Assembly: GCA_021404525.1 (NCBI GenBank)
Contig: JAAWWE010000009.1
Span: 1 to 64,000, forward strand
Source: Rhodobiaceae bacterium
GTDB lineage: Bacteria > Pseudomonadota > Alphaproteobacteria > Parvibaculales > Parvibaculaceae
Length of the DNA stretch: 64,000 bases
Reading direction: 5' to 3'
Below, piece after piece: positions 9,176 to 16,879 of the stretch. The notes under the pieces were generated by a model. That model was not told where the DNA came from. It worked only from the letters and a program-made list of their open reading frames with translations, and did no database searches. Both the position numbers and the translations under genes were made by a program. Position 1 is the first letter of the stretch. The number at the start of each line of letters is the position of its first letter.

Positions 9176-11467
9176 TCAGTCTGCGATTGCAACCTGTGTT
9201 TCCGCTCGACCCGCCGCAAAGGCTTTGTACATAAAGAGCGCAAATGTCACGACTCCGACACTCAGAACAACGTCGCCAGGCACACGCATCCAAACGAACG
9301 TATGCATAAGATCGCTCTGCACAAACTCCGCTGACCGCGCATAAGCATATCCCTGGTTCACGCTCGCATAGGTTTGCCATATGCCCTGAGGCAGCAGCGA
9401 CAGGAATGTCATCATCGCGAGCCCGATGTTAAGGGTCCAAAACGTAATGCTGAGCAGCTTCTGGTCCCATTGTCGAACATCGGTCAGTCCGCGCAGACAA
9501 TAGAGCATCAAACCGAGACCCAGCATCCCATAGACACCGAAGAGTGCTGCATGCCCATGATTGGCGGTCGTGTTCAAACCTTGCATGTAATAAAGCGCAA
9601 TAGGTGGATTGATCAGGAAGCCGAAGACGCCTGCCCCGACAAAGTTCCAGAACAAGACGGCGCTAAAGAACATAAAGGGCCAATGATAATTCTTCTGCCA
9701 GGAGTCAGTGTTTTCCATCCTTCTGTGGCTGTAAGCCTCAAAACCCACCACAAGCAAGGGAACGACCTCCAACGCAGAAAAAGTCGCGCCAACGGCCATC
9801 ACGGAGATGGGTGTTCCCGTAAAATAGAGGTGATGGAACGTGCCCAACACGCCCCCAAAGAGGAAGATGATCGTCGCGAACAAGACCATCACTGTCGCCG
9901 TCGATGCCCGGACCAACCCCATTTGCACAAACAGAAGCGAAATGATGGCAGTAGCAAACACCTCGAAAATGCCCTCAACCCACAGATGCACGACCCACCA
10001 GCGCCAATATTCCGCAACAACCAGATGGGTGTTCTGACCCCACATCAGACCCGCTGAGTAGAAGATCCCAATAAAGACTGCAGCCACCACGACAAGCGTC
10101 AGCAAGGAGCGGTTCTCGCCCGCCTTCAGGACAGGCATCAAAGCCCGCAAGACCAGCCCGACCCATAAGAACAGCCCAACAACAAGATAGATCTGCCAAA
10201 ACCGTCCAAGGTCGACATACTCATACCCCTGATGACCGAACCAGAAATTCGCCATTAGGTCCGTGAAAAAGCGATGAACGGCGGCCCACTGCCCGGCAAA
10301 TCCACCGACCACGATCACCAACAAGCTCAAAAACAGAAAATTGACGCCAAACACTTGGAACTTCGGATCGCGCTTCGCCAAAAGTGGCGCAATGTAAAGT
10401 CCAGTGGCCAGCCAGGCTGTTGCAATCCACAGAACAGCCAGCTGGGTATGCCAGCTGCGCGTCACCGCGTAAGGGAAATACTCCGCAAGCGGCAAACCGT
10501 AAATCCCCTGCCCCTCAACCGCATAGTGTGCCGTCACAATTCCGAGCATCACCTGCACCAGGAATAGGGCTGAGACCAGCCAGAAATATTTTGCGGTCGC
10601 TCGCATTGAGGGCGTCACAACGGACCGATCAAAAAAGTCTGCCTTAGCCACGCCACTTTCTGGCTCTATGTCATCCCGCCATTTGTCATATTGTTGTGCG
10701 TAGTACCAAACAATCGCACCAACACCGGCCAGCAGCAAAACGATAGAGCCCATGCTCCACATGAAATTCCCCGGTGTCGGCTTATTGTCAACCAAGGGCT
10801 CATGTGGCCAGTTGCTGGTATACGTAATATCCGATCCCGGACGGTTCGTTGTCGCCCCCCAGGCCGTCCAGAAGTAGAACGCAGCGACATCGCGAGCTTG
10901 CTCCGGCGTCAAAAAAGCAAGAGATGAAAAAGCATATTGCCGCCGCAAATCTAATGCAGCATCGGTGCTACCGACATATAGCGCGATAAAATGTGCCTCG
11001 ACCTCACGGATTGCTAGAGCTCGATCATTACTAACGATGATCCTGTCGCTTGATGCATCATAGGTGTTGTCACGCATCTCAGCACTGAGCACTGCCTGAT
11101 GCATGGCTTGTTGCTGGGGTGCAGAAGCACCTGAGTAGCTGTCCCTCTCGGAAATAATCGCAAGGAAAGCGCTCGCTTCCCGGTGCAACCAGTCCGCGCT
11201 CCAATCCGGCGCCAAATAACCACCATGTCCCCAGATAGACCCCTGCTGCATCCCGCCCATTGACTGCCAGGTATTTTGGCCACGTTCAATATTCGATCGG
11301 GTATAGAGAACCTCCCCGGAGGCAGACTGAACACTCCCAGGAATAGGCGGCGCCTGCTGATACACCTCATTTCCCAGTAATAGTAAGATGCTAAACATCA
11401 CGACCATTCCAACTGTCAGAATGATCCAAAGCCGTTTCGCAGAAAAAGTAGAACTATAGCCAGCCAT
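9176..11467 (-). CDS. norZ: Quinol-dependent nitric oxide reductase (qNOR), single subunit
   Basis: 763 residues from the ATG at 11467, the usual qNOR length; a GTG at 11536 would add 23 residues with no family support. The N-terminal TM and periplasmic domain contain the qNOR hallmark RGQNTWQSMGGMQQGSIWGH. The C-terminal part is a NorB-type heme-copper oxidase core with 12 or more TM segments. Likely ligand histidines lie in SWHTQLAVLW, VVHLWVEGIFEV, GTFHHLYFTG and NHGHAALFGVYG. The enzyme reduces NO to N2O with quinol in the inner membrane. No norC or other denitrification gene is nearby, consistent with a stand-alone, possibly detoxifying role. An FNR/NNR-type box lies about 105 nt upstream and a terminator follows the gene. 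Confidence 0.93.
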   Translation of the reverse strand: MAGYSSTFSAKRLWIILTVGMVVMFSILLLLGNEVYQQAPPIPGSVQSASGEVLYTRSNIERGQNTWQSMGGMQQGSIWGHGGYLAPDWSADWLHREASAFLAIISERDSYSGASAPQQQAMHQAVLSAEMRDNTYDASSDRIIVSNDRALAIREVEAHFIALYVGSTDAALDLRRQYAFSSLAFLTPEQARDVAAFYFWTAWGATTNRPGSDITYTSNWPHEPLVDNKPTPGNFMWSMGSIVLLLAGVGAIVWYYAQQYDKWRDDIEPESGVAKADFFDRSVVTPSMRATAKYFWLVSALFLVQVMLGIVTAHYAVEGQGIYGLPLAEYFPYAVTRSWHTQLAVLWIATAWLATGLYIAPLLAKRDPKFQVFGVNFLFLSLLVIVVGGFAGQWAAVHRFFTDLMANFWFGHQGYEYVDLGRFWQIYLVVGLFLWVGLVLRALMPVLKAGENRSLLTLVVVAAVFIGIFYSAGLMWGQNTHLVVAEYWRWWVVHLWVEGIFEVFATAIISLLFVQMGLVRASTATVMVLFATIIFLFGGVLGTFHHLYFTGTPISVMAVGATFSALEVVPLLVVGFEAYSHRRMENTDSWQKNYHWPFMFFSAVLFWNFVGAGVFGFLINPPIALYYMQGLNTTANHGHAALFGVYGMLGLGLMLYCLRGLTDVRQWDQKLLSITFWTLNIGLAMMTFLSLLPQGIWQTYASVNQGYAYARSAEFVQSDLMHTFVWMRVPGDVVLSVGVVTFALFMYKAFAAGRAETQVAIAD

Positions 11468-11569
11468 TGGCCGCCCCCCCCCGATTGGCTCCTCATTTCG
11501 AGCCGTCGCTACGGATATCCCGCGCGATTCCACCACAAATCACTCTGCATTTTTTCCGCTTACTGACTA

Positions 11570-11583
11570 ATGATCTGGATCAA
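11570..11583. promoter_or_regulatory. FNR/NNR-type binding site ATGAT-CTGG-ATCAA
   Basis: The site matches TTGAT-N4-ATCAA, the consensus of CRP/FNR-family regulators (FNR, FixK, Dnr/NnrR), at 9 of 10 positions. It lies 103 nt upstream of the norZ ATG. NO-reductase genes are commonly controlled by Dnr/NnrR/FNR through such sites. A nearly identical box lies at 15950-15963. It is palindromic, so orientation is not defined. Confidence 0.65.
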
Positions 11584-11712
11584 CGGGAGGACAAGAAGCA
11601 CCAATCTGCGGGTCCCATGGAATCTACAGAACAAAAAAAGGGGCCGCACACAGCGCTTTTCCAGATATGACGCATGCACTCGCGTGATTACTCAAAATTC
11701 ACTGATCTGAAC

Positions 11713-11747
11713 GAAAAAACGGGAGGCCTCGTTGGAGGCCTCCCGTT
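11713..11747 (-). terminator. Rho-independent terminator of the SDR gene at 11772
   Basis: A perfect 13-bp stem AACGGGAGGCCTC/GAGGCCTCCCGTT has a 4-nt loop. Read on the minus strand, T-residues follow the right arm (GTTTTTTCG). It is 25 nt past the stop of the SDR and insulates norZ from that transcript. Confidence 0.9.
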
Positions 11748-11771
11748 GAAACGTTACAAAACCAGCTGTCG

Positions 11772-12545
11772 CTATTCGCCGGTGAGCGACCGGTGCAGCT
11801 TGTTCATCCCGCCAATCCAGCGGTCATAATCATCTGTCTTGCGACGCATATAGCCAAGCACTTCCTTGTGCGGAAGGATACAGAACGTATTGTTCTCCAG
11901 CCCTTCCATCACTGCTTCAGCAAGGACATCTGGTTCCATCATGCCATCTGTCGCAGCCGCTTGCGTGCTGGCGCTCGCATTTGCCGTCATCGCTGTACGG
12001 ACAGCCTGCGGACAAAGCACGGACACGCCAATACCCTGATGCTTGTAGGTAAGGGCCAACCACTCCGCAAACCCGACCGCCGCGTGTTTCGTCACACCAT
12101 AGGCAACAGACCCGATCTGATTAAGCAATCCAGCAGCAGACGCCGTGTTCAGAAAATAGCCGCCGCCCCGCTCAACCATTTTTGGCGCCAAATGGCGTGC
12201 CGCATAAACATGGGACATGACATTAACATCCCACGATAGCGTCCACTCATCATTGGATGAAGCAAGGTCACGCCCAGCGCCAATGCCTGCATTGGAGCAA
12301 AAGAGATCAATAGGGCCAATCTCGGCTTCTGTTCTATCGATGACGGCTTTGATGTCATCTTCTTTGCTGACGTCTGCCTGCATAGCGGTGCCGCCATATT
12401 CAGCAGCTGTCGCCTTCGCACCATCAAGGTTGATATCAACCGAGACAATGTGTTTCGCACCGGCGGCATAGAACCGCTTCACCAGCGCGACGCCAATGCC
12501 ACTGGCCGCGCCAGTCACCACAATAATCTTGTCTTTAACGTCCAA
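11772..12545 (-). CDS. Short-chain dehydrogenase/reductase (SDR)
   Basis: 257 residues if translation starts at the TTG at 12545, which has GGGGAGAG seven nt upstream; the frame stays open to 12620 but the extra 25 residues do not resemble an SDR N-terminus. Motifs: VVTGAASGIG, CSNAGIG, catalytic Ser in NTASAAG and YGVTK. The C-terminal DDYDRWIGGMNKLHRSL resembles SDRs found beside CoA-linked catabolic genes. VDIN after beta-2 suggests NAD(H). The gene is divergent from the enoyl-CoA hydratase/ACAD operon, with about 170 nt between the starts, so a shared function in acyl or alcohol degradation is plausible. The substrate is unknown. Confidence 0.83.
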   Translation of the reverse strand: MDVKDKIIVVTGAASGIGVALVKRFYAAGAKHIVSVDINLDGAKATAAEYGGTAMQADVSKEDDIKAVIDRTEAEIGPIDLFCSNAGIGAGRDLASSNDEWTLSWDVNVMSHVYAARHLAPKMVERGGGYFLNTASAAGLLNQIGSVAYGVTKHAAVGFAEWLALTYKHQGIGVSVLCPQAVRTAMTANASASTQAAATDGMMEPDVLAEAVMEGLENNTFCILPHKEVLGYMRRKTDDYDRWIGGMNKLHRSLTGE

Positions 12546-12716
12546 GGGTCTCTCCCCATCTTTTTGTTCGTTGATGAATTTCAATTTGAGCAATCTAGCA
12601 GCCAGGCCCAATCGAAGCACCCAAAATCAGGCGGCGAGCGCCCTATTCCCTTGGGGAAACGGGATGGCAATTGGTCTGCCTGCTCGAACGGGATAGACTC
12701 CCTGCAACAAAGAAAC

Positions 12717-13469
12717 ATGGAGCAAACAGTGAGCGATCTCGTAACACGCGACGACAAAAACGGTGTGGCAATTCTGACCATCAACCGACCAGACAAACTA
12801 AATGCGCTCAACGTCGCGGTCTTCCAGGCTCTAGAGGCTCACATTGCTGCCCTGGAGACGCAAACAGACACTGTCGGCTGTGTTGTCCTGCGCGGCGGCG
12901 GAAAGTGCTTCTCCGCGGGTCATGACCTGAAAGACATTGAAGCGGGCGAAAAACTCCCAAGACCTAGCTTTCAGGCCCACATCATCGAACGCCTGGCAAA
13001 CCTGCCTCAGCCTGTCATAACCGCGGTTCACGGTCACTGCTACACTGGCGCATTGGAGCTTGCCCTTGCAGGTGACATCATCCTCGCCGCTGAGAACGCA
13101 AAATTTGCCGATACCCATGCCAAATGGGCGCTGACGCCGGTCTGGGGCATGAGCCAGCGCCTGCCCCGCCGTGTTGGCAAAGTGAAGGCCGCAGAAATGA
13201 TGTTCACGGCCAAGACCTACACTGGCCGAGAGGCTGAAGAGATGGGCCTCTGCAACATCTGCTTTCCAGACGCCGAATTCGAAGCTTCGGCCGACGCCTT
13301 TTGCGCCGACATGCTCACCAATTCCTGGTTCTCGCTGCGGGCCAACAAAAAGCTGCTGCGTGACACAGATGGTATGTCGCTGGAGGCAGGCCTTGCCCAT
13401 GAGATTTATCAGAGTGAGGGAGTCGGCCCCGACATGGCAGAGCGCATCGGAGGCTTTGGTAAAAAGTGA
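12717..13469 (+). CDS. Enoyl-CoA hydratase/isomerase family protein
   Basis: 250 residues from the ATG at 12717. The open frame continues left to 12450 without family similarity, and the ribosome-binding site is weak. The crotonase fold is recognised by RGGGKCFSAGHDLKDI (oxyanion hole) and HGHCYTGALELALAGDIILA. The first crotonase Glu is kept (ALELAL). The second catalytic position falls in ADTHAKWAL, where a histidine replaces the usual Glu, so simple hydration may not be its reaction. The gene overlaps the following ACAD by 4 nt (GTGA), showing translational coupling. It probably acts on an unsaturated acyl-CoA produced by that partner. Confidence 0.83.
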   Translation: MEQTVSDLVTRDDKNGVAILTINRPDKLNALNVAVFQALEAHIAALETQTDTVGCVVLRGGGKCFSAGHDLKDIEAGEKLPRPSFQAHIIERLANLPQPVITAVHGHCYTGALELALAGDIILAAENAKFADTHAKWALTPVWGMSQRLPRRVGKVKAAEMMFTAKTYTGREAEEMGLCNICFPDAEFEASADAFCADMLTNSWFSLRANKKLLRDTDGMSLEAGLAHEIYQSEGVGPDMAERIGGFGKK

Positions 13470-14653
13470 TCGATCTTGGCCAGTTCACCGACGAAGTTCG
13501 GACGTTCATCTCAGAAAACCTGACGCCGGAGCTTAAGCGCGCTGGCGAACTTTGCGCGGGCATCTATGCCGATCAGCCAGTCGCGCTGGAGTGGCATCGC
13601 ATTCTGCACAAACAAGGATGGTCTGTCCCCGCCTGGCCGGAAGAACATGGTGGAACCAACTGGAACCTGGAACAGCACGCCATCTTCCAGCGCGAGTTGA
13701 TCCTCGCCTCAGCCCCGACAATCACACCCAATGCCACCCGGATGGTCGGCCCGGTGGTCATTGCCTTTGGGACAGACGAACAAAAAGCACAATATCTGCC
13801 GCGGATCCGCAGCGGAGACGATTGGTGGGCACAGGGATATTCAGAACCTGGATCTGGCTCTGACCTCGCCTCCCTGCAATGCAAGGCCGTCCGCGAGGGC
13901 GATCACTACATCATCAATGGTACAAAAATCTGGACAACCCACGCACAATGGTCGAACAAGATCTTCTGCCTTGTGCGGACAGACAATAGTGGTAAGCAGC
14001 AACAAGGGATCACCTTTCTGCTGTTCGATATCGATCTGCCAGGGATCGAAATCAGACCCTTGATATCGATTTCGGGCGACCATGAATTCAACCAGGTCTT
14101 TTTCGAGAATGTCCGCGTGCCGGTTGCCGGCCTATTGGGCGAAGAGAATGATGGGTGGACGGTCGCGAAATATCTTCTGCAGCACGAGCGGAGTGGCAGC
14201 TATGCGCCCGGACTGAAAACGCGGATTGAACTGCTGAAAAATTTTGCTGCACAGGAAGGCAATGGCGGTCCACAACCACTCATGGATGACGCCGATTTTG
14301 CCCGCAAAATTGCAGCAGCCGAGATTGATCTGTCCGTAATGGAGAGCTTTGAGCAGAAAATCTTCTCCGCGGTGAACAACGGAGAAACGGTTGGCGCCAT
14401 CTCCTCTGCGATCAAAGTCCGAGGAACAGAGATGCGCCAGCGTGTGACGGAACTGGTGATCGAAGCCGTTGGCTATTACGGCTTACCATACCAACCTGAA
14501 GCCAGAGCATTCGAAACCAACACAGCTCCCATCGGCTCAACTCTCGCGGCAACAGCCCTACCGCAATATCTCAATGACCGTGCAGCGACGATCTATGCCG
14601 GCTCCAACGAAATCCAGAGGAACATCATGACAAAAGCCGTACTGGGTCTCTAA
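13466..14653 (+). CDS. Acyl-CoA dehydrogenase family protein
   Basis: 395 residues starting at the GTG at 13466, which overlaps the TGA of the enoyl-CoA hydratase; GGAGG lies about 13 nt upstream. Domains run N-terminal helical (1-120), beta (QGYSEPGSGSDLASLQC at the middle) and C-terminal helical. FAD-binding and dimer motifs are present. The C-terminal motif reads IYAGSNEIQRNI, so the residue matching the medium-chain catalytic Glu (IYEGT) is Ala. A glutamate in LLQHERSG may serve instead, as seen in ACADs of steroid and isoprenoid catabolism. This suggests a branched or cyclic acyl-CoA substrate rather than a plain fatty acid. A hairpin at 14680-14705 lies downstream. Confidence 0.88.
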   Translation: MIDLGQFTDEVRTFISENLTPELKRAGELCAGIYADQPVALEWHRILHKQGWSVPAWPEEHGGTNWNLEQHAIFQRELILASAPTITPNATRMVGPVVIAFGTDEQKAQYLPRIRSGDDWWAQGYSEPGSGSDLASLQCKAVREGDHYIINGTKIWTTHAQWSNKIFCLVRTDNSGKQQQGITFLLFDIDLPGIEIRPLISISGDHEFNQVFFENVRVPVAGLLGEENDGWTVAKYLLQHERSGSYAPGLKTRIELLKNFAAQEGNGGPQPLMDDADFARKIAAAEIDLSVMESFEQKIFSAVNNGETVGAISSAIKVRGTEMRQRVTELVIEAVGYYGLPYQPEARAFETNTAPIGSTLAATALPQYLNDRAATIYAGSNEIQRNIMTKAVLGL

Positions 14654-14673
14654 CCGCCCCACCAGTACCCAAA

Positions 14674-14705
14674 CGAAAAAGCCGGCCTCGCGAACGAGAC
14701 CGGCT
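14674..14705 (-). terminator. Rho-independent terminator of the small secreted peptide gene
   Basis: The stem AGCCGGCCTCG/CGAGACCGGCT (one mismatch, 4-nt loop) is flanked on its left by GAAAAA, so the minus-strand RNA ends in a T-run. It lies about 70 nt beyond the stop of the gene at 14777. It also sits 27 nt after the ACAD stop and may work weakly in that direction. Confidence 0.75.
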
Positions 14706-14776
14706 CTCCGATGTCCGGGTTAGCTGGACGCACAAGCCCCCACTTAGCGCATCACGGCCACCGCACGGACGCCAGA

Positions 14777-14932
14777 TCAGTAGCTCCAGTACCAATCCCA
14801 AGACCAGCCGCTGCCACCGCCATTGCCACCGCCAGAACAGGCATAGGCGGGTTCCGCGGTAAGTGTCAGGGCTCCTGCCCCGGCAAGAACAGCAAACAAA
14901 GCACCAAAGACCATCATACGTGTGCGTTTCAT
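14777..14932 (-). CDS. Small secreted peptide, 51 residues, Gly-rich with a Trp/Tyr tail
   Basis: From the ATG at 14932 with ACGGAG 7 nt upstream. Residues 1-31 form a classic Sec signal peptide: MKRTRMM, a hydrophobic core (VFGALFAVLAGAGALTL) and an AYA cleavage site. The predicted mature part is only 20 residues: one N-terminal Cys, a glycine-rich stretch (SGGGNGGGSG) and the aromatic tail WSWDWYWSY. A terminator follows, which supports a real transcript. An ATG at 14962 would extend the frame but spoil the signal peptide. I do not recognise the family. It might be a secreted or processed peptide, or an envelope component. Function is unknown. Confidence 0.7.
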   Translation of the reverse strand: MKRTRMMVFGALFAVLAGAGALTLTAEPAYACSGGGNGGGSGWSWDWYWSY

Positions 14933-15151
14933 TTCAAAACTCCGTCGCAAGCAGTGTCTCATTCTGAGACGTGTTGATTAGTTCACACTCTCCTTCGCAG
15001 GAGCCGTGCCAAAGCAAATCCCCCCAACGCTACAGCGCGAAATCCCCGTATTTTTGTTGAATTGGCTCTTTCAGAAAGCCTTAACACCCCGGCTGGAGGC
15101 TGGTGCCAGAAACCTATGGAGGGAAAGGGGGGAGCCATGGAGGCATAGCCA

Positions 15152-15385
15152 ATGTCTATGAGAGACGAAAGCACTGCAAACCTCACCCAACCGGTGCAGC
15201 TGGCCGATTGGACAGACCTACCCCGCCAAGCATGGGGGGATATACGCGAAGCCACGGAACTCGCATGGGAAGCCTGGGTCGGCCTCTTTCCAAAGCTTGA
15301 ACTCTGGGACCCGGTAGGCGCCGCGCTCTCGCTTAGCCTTCTTGTCTTGCTGATCGTCTGGTTGATCAAAGTAAGGCCAGGTTAG
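15152..15385 (+). CDS. Hypothetical 77-residue protein with a C-terminal membrane anchor
   Basis: The ATG at 15152 has GGAGG eight to nine nt upstream. The first 50 residues are polar, amphipathic and Trp-rich (LADWTDL, QAWGDIREATELAWEAWVG). Residues about 53-72 are a strong hydrophobic helix (LSLSLLVLLIVWLI) ending in KVRPG, so the protein looks tail-anchored or single-pass. It resembles no family I know. It converges with the secreted Cys-rich protein gene, 7 nt apart. The good ribosome-binding site and protein-like composition favour a real gene, but its short length leaves doubt. Confidence 0.55.
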   Translation: MSMRDESTANLTQPVQLADWTDLPRQAWGDIREATELAWEAWVGLFPKLELWDPVGAALSLSLLVLLIVWLIKVRPG

Positions 15386-15392
15386 CTCTTAA

Positions 15393-15890
15393 CTAGTCTA
15401 CCTCACACCGGACGTCACAGCGGTCCTGCCCATCCACATCTTCACAGATACCGACGCTCAACCGCACGGTCGCAAAGGAGACACCTGGATCAAAGGGTCC
15501 AACAATTTCCTCAAAGGCCGGGCTAAGATCACTAGGGCTTTCACCTGGACGGGCCCCCGAAACATATCCGCTGCCCCGGAAGACCTGTTCCAGGTCAACC
15601 GCGCACTGTCCGGCCAGGGTGAGTTGTTTTTCAGCACAGGAACCGGTCACATTAATCTGTGCCCATTTGGGACGAACACCAGGACGCAGCTCGACATGCT
15701 TTGTCTGGTAGGGCGCGACCTGCACTTGGCAGCCGCCATACCCAAAGCAGGAATCATTGCCCTCTGCTTCAAGGTGGATGGCAACGCAAGAGTCGTTTTT
15801 GAAAGCGATGACGTTCCCTGCTGCCAATACCGGCCCGGCCAAAGCGGCAATGCCAGCCGCTAAGACTGTTGAACGAAGAAGTGTCTGCAT
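15393..15890 (-). CDS. Secreted cysteine-rich protein of unknown function, probably FNR-controlled
   Basis: 165 residues from the ATG at 15890 with GGAGG upstream; an in-frame TTG at 15905 adds five residues. Residues 1-23 are a signal peptide (LRSTVLAAGIAALAGPVLA, cleaved before AGN). The mature protein has eight cysteines, beginning in NDSC, NDSCFGYGGC, VTGSCAEK and LAGQC and ending GICEDVDGQDRCDVRCEVD, so up to four disulfides are possible. There is no CXXCH heme motif. I do not recognise the family. A perfect FNR-type palindrome lies 60 nt upstream of the start, which suggests expression under low oxygen or NO. It converges with the 77-residue protein. Confidence 0.75.
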   Translation of the reverse strand: MQTLLRSTVLAAGIAALAGPVLAAGNVIAFKNDSCVAIHLEAEGNDSCFGYGGCQVQVAPYQTKHVELRPGVRPKWAQINVTGSCAEKQLTLAGQCAVDLEQVFRGSGYVSGARPGESPSDLSPAFEEIVGPFDPGVSFATVRLSVGICEDVDGQDRCDVRCEVD

Positions 15891-15949
15891 CTGTCCGACC
15901 TCCAATGCTATCGACCCACAAACGATAAGGGCCGCGCAGTGCGCAGCCC

Positions 15950-15963
15950 TTGATCCGGATCAA
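15950..15963. promoter_or_regulatory. Perfect FNR/NNR-type box TTGAT-CCGG-ATCAA
   Basis: The site is an exact match to TTGAT-N4-ATCAA, and the 14 bases form a complete palindrome. It is centred 66 nt upstream of the ATG of the secreted Cys-rich protein (15890), a spacing compatible with class II activation. On the other side it is only 32 nt beyond the stop of an SDR gene transcribed toward it, so it most likely serves the gene at 15393. It shares 12 of 14 bases with the norZ box. Confidence 0.65.
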
Positions 15964-15994
15964 AGCCCGACAGATTTATGAACAATCAGTCGAC

Positions 15995-16879
15995 CTATTC
16001 CTGGCGTCCAATCGCAGTGAGGTCCTGAGGGGACGAATAGCCAGACCCCTTAAGCGCATCGCTCTGCTCAGCCCGGTCAAAGGCTTCCATGATCCCAGCA
16101 AATCGCATTTCTACCGCTGGGCGCATATCTGGATGGGTGAAGACGTAAAGCTCATTCTCCCGAATAGCTTCCAAGACCCGTTCGCCAACCCGGTCAGGGT
16201 CCAGTCCGTTCAGTACGAACTCCGCCGCACCCGCTGCGACAGCTTCGTTCTCCTCAACGGCCTCACCATATTCCGCCTGGCGAGCCCGCCCAGATTCATG
16301 GATCCGGGTTTTCACAAACCCAGGACACAGAACAGAAACGCCAATACCATGCTCTTCCAGCTGGCCGCGCCACCCTTCCGACATGGCAACAACCGCAAAC
16401 TTTGTTGCGTTGTAGGGCTCCATGCCAGGAGGCGACACCATGCCGGCCATTGATGCCGTATTCACGAAATGACCACCTTCGCCCTGCTCCCGCATAATCG
16501 GCGTAAACACCTCTGTGCCGATCACGACACCTTTCAGGTTTACATCAATCACCCAGTCCCAATCGCTCGGTCGAACTTCCTCGATAGGACCGCCCGCGCC
16601 GACGCCTGCATTGTTGCAGACAACATGGACTTTCCCGAATTCAGCAACCGCTTTTTTCGCGGCCTCCTGCATCGACTCTCGAGAAACAACATCACATTCG
16701 ACACCGATTGCCTTGATCTGTCGTTGGTGGAGATCTGCAAGAGCCGTCTCAATGGCGTCAGGATCAATATCAGCAAGGACAATATTCATGCCGGCTCGGC
16801 CAAATGACCGCGCCATGGAGAGACCGATGCCGCTGGCGCCACCGGTGATGAAGGCTGTACGCCCTTCTACTTTTTTCAT
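15995..16879 (-). CDS. Short-chain dehydrogenase/reductase (SDR)
   Basis: 294 residues. Motifs: FITGGASGIG near residue 12, ADIDPDAIE after beta-2 (NAD(H)-type), NNAGVGAGG, catalytic Ser in NTASMAG, and YNATK. The sequence VSVLCPGFVKTRI is typical of SDRs acting on hydrophobic alcohols. The start codon shares one base with the stop of the upstream gene (TAATG), so the two are translationally coupled. It is the last gene of a TetR/ferritin-like/SDR cluster. It may reduce or oxidise the product of the ferritin-like partner, which is inference from context only. About 25 C-terminal residues extend beyond the minimal SDR fold. Confidence 0.85.
   Translation of the reverse strand: MKKVEGRTAFITGGASGIGLSMARSFGRAGMNIVLADIDPDAIETALADLHQRQIKAIGVECDVVSRESMQEAAKKAVAEFGKVHVVCNNAGVGAGGPIEEVRPSDWDWVIDVNLKGVVIGTEVFTPIMREQGEGGHFVNTASMAGMVSPPGMEPYNATKFAVVAMSEGWRGQLEEHGIGVSVLCPGFVKTRIHESGRARQAEYGEAVEENEAVAAGAAEFVLNGLDPDRVGERVLEAIRENELYVFTHPDMRPAVEMRFAGIMEAFDRAEQSDALKGSGYSSPQDLTAIGRQE

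Noticed and set aside
14983..15369. A 128-codon minus-strand frame ending in a hydrophobic and Arg-rich tail that recalls sorting signals
   Set aside because: It lies opposite the 77-residue gene, which has a better ribosome-binding site. The rest of the frame is Ser/Arg-rich shadow-like sequence with no signal peptide.
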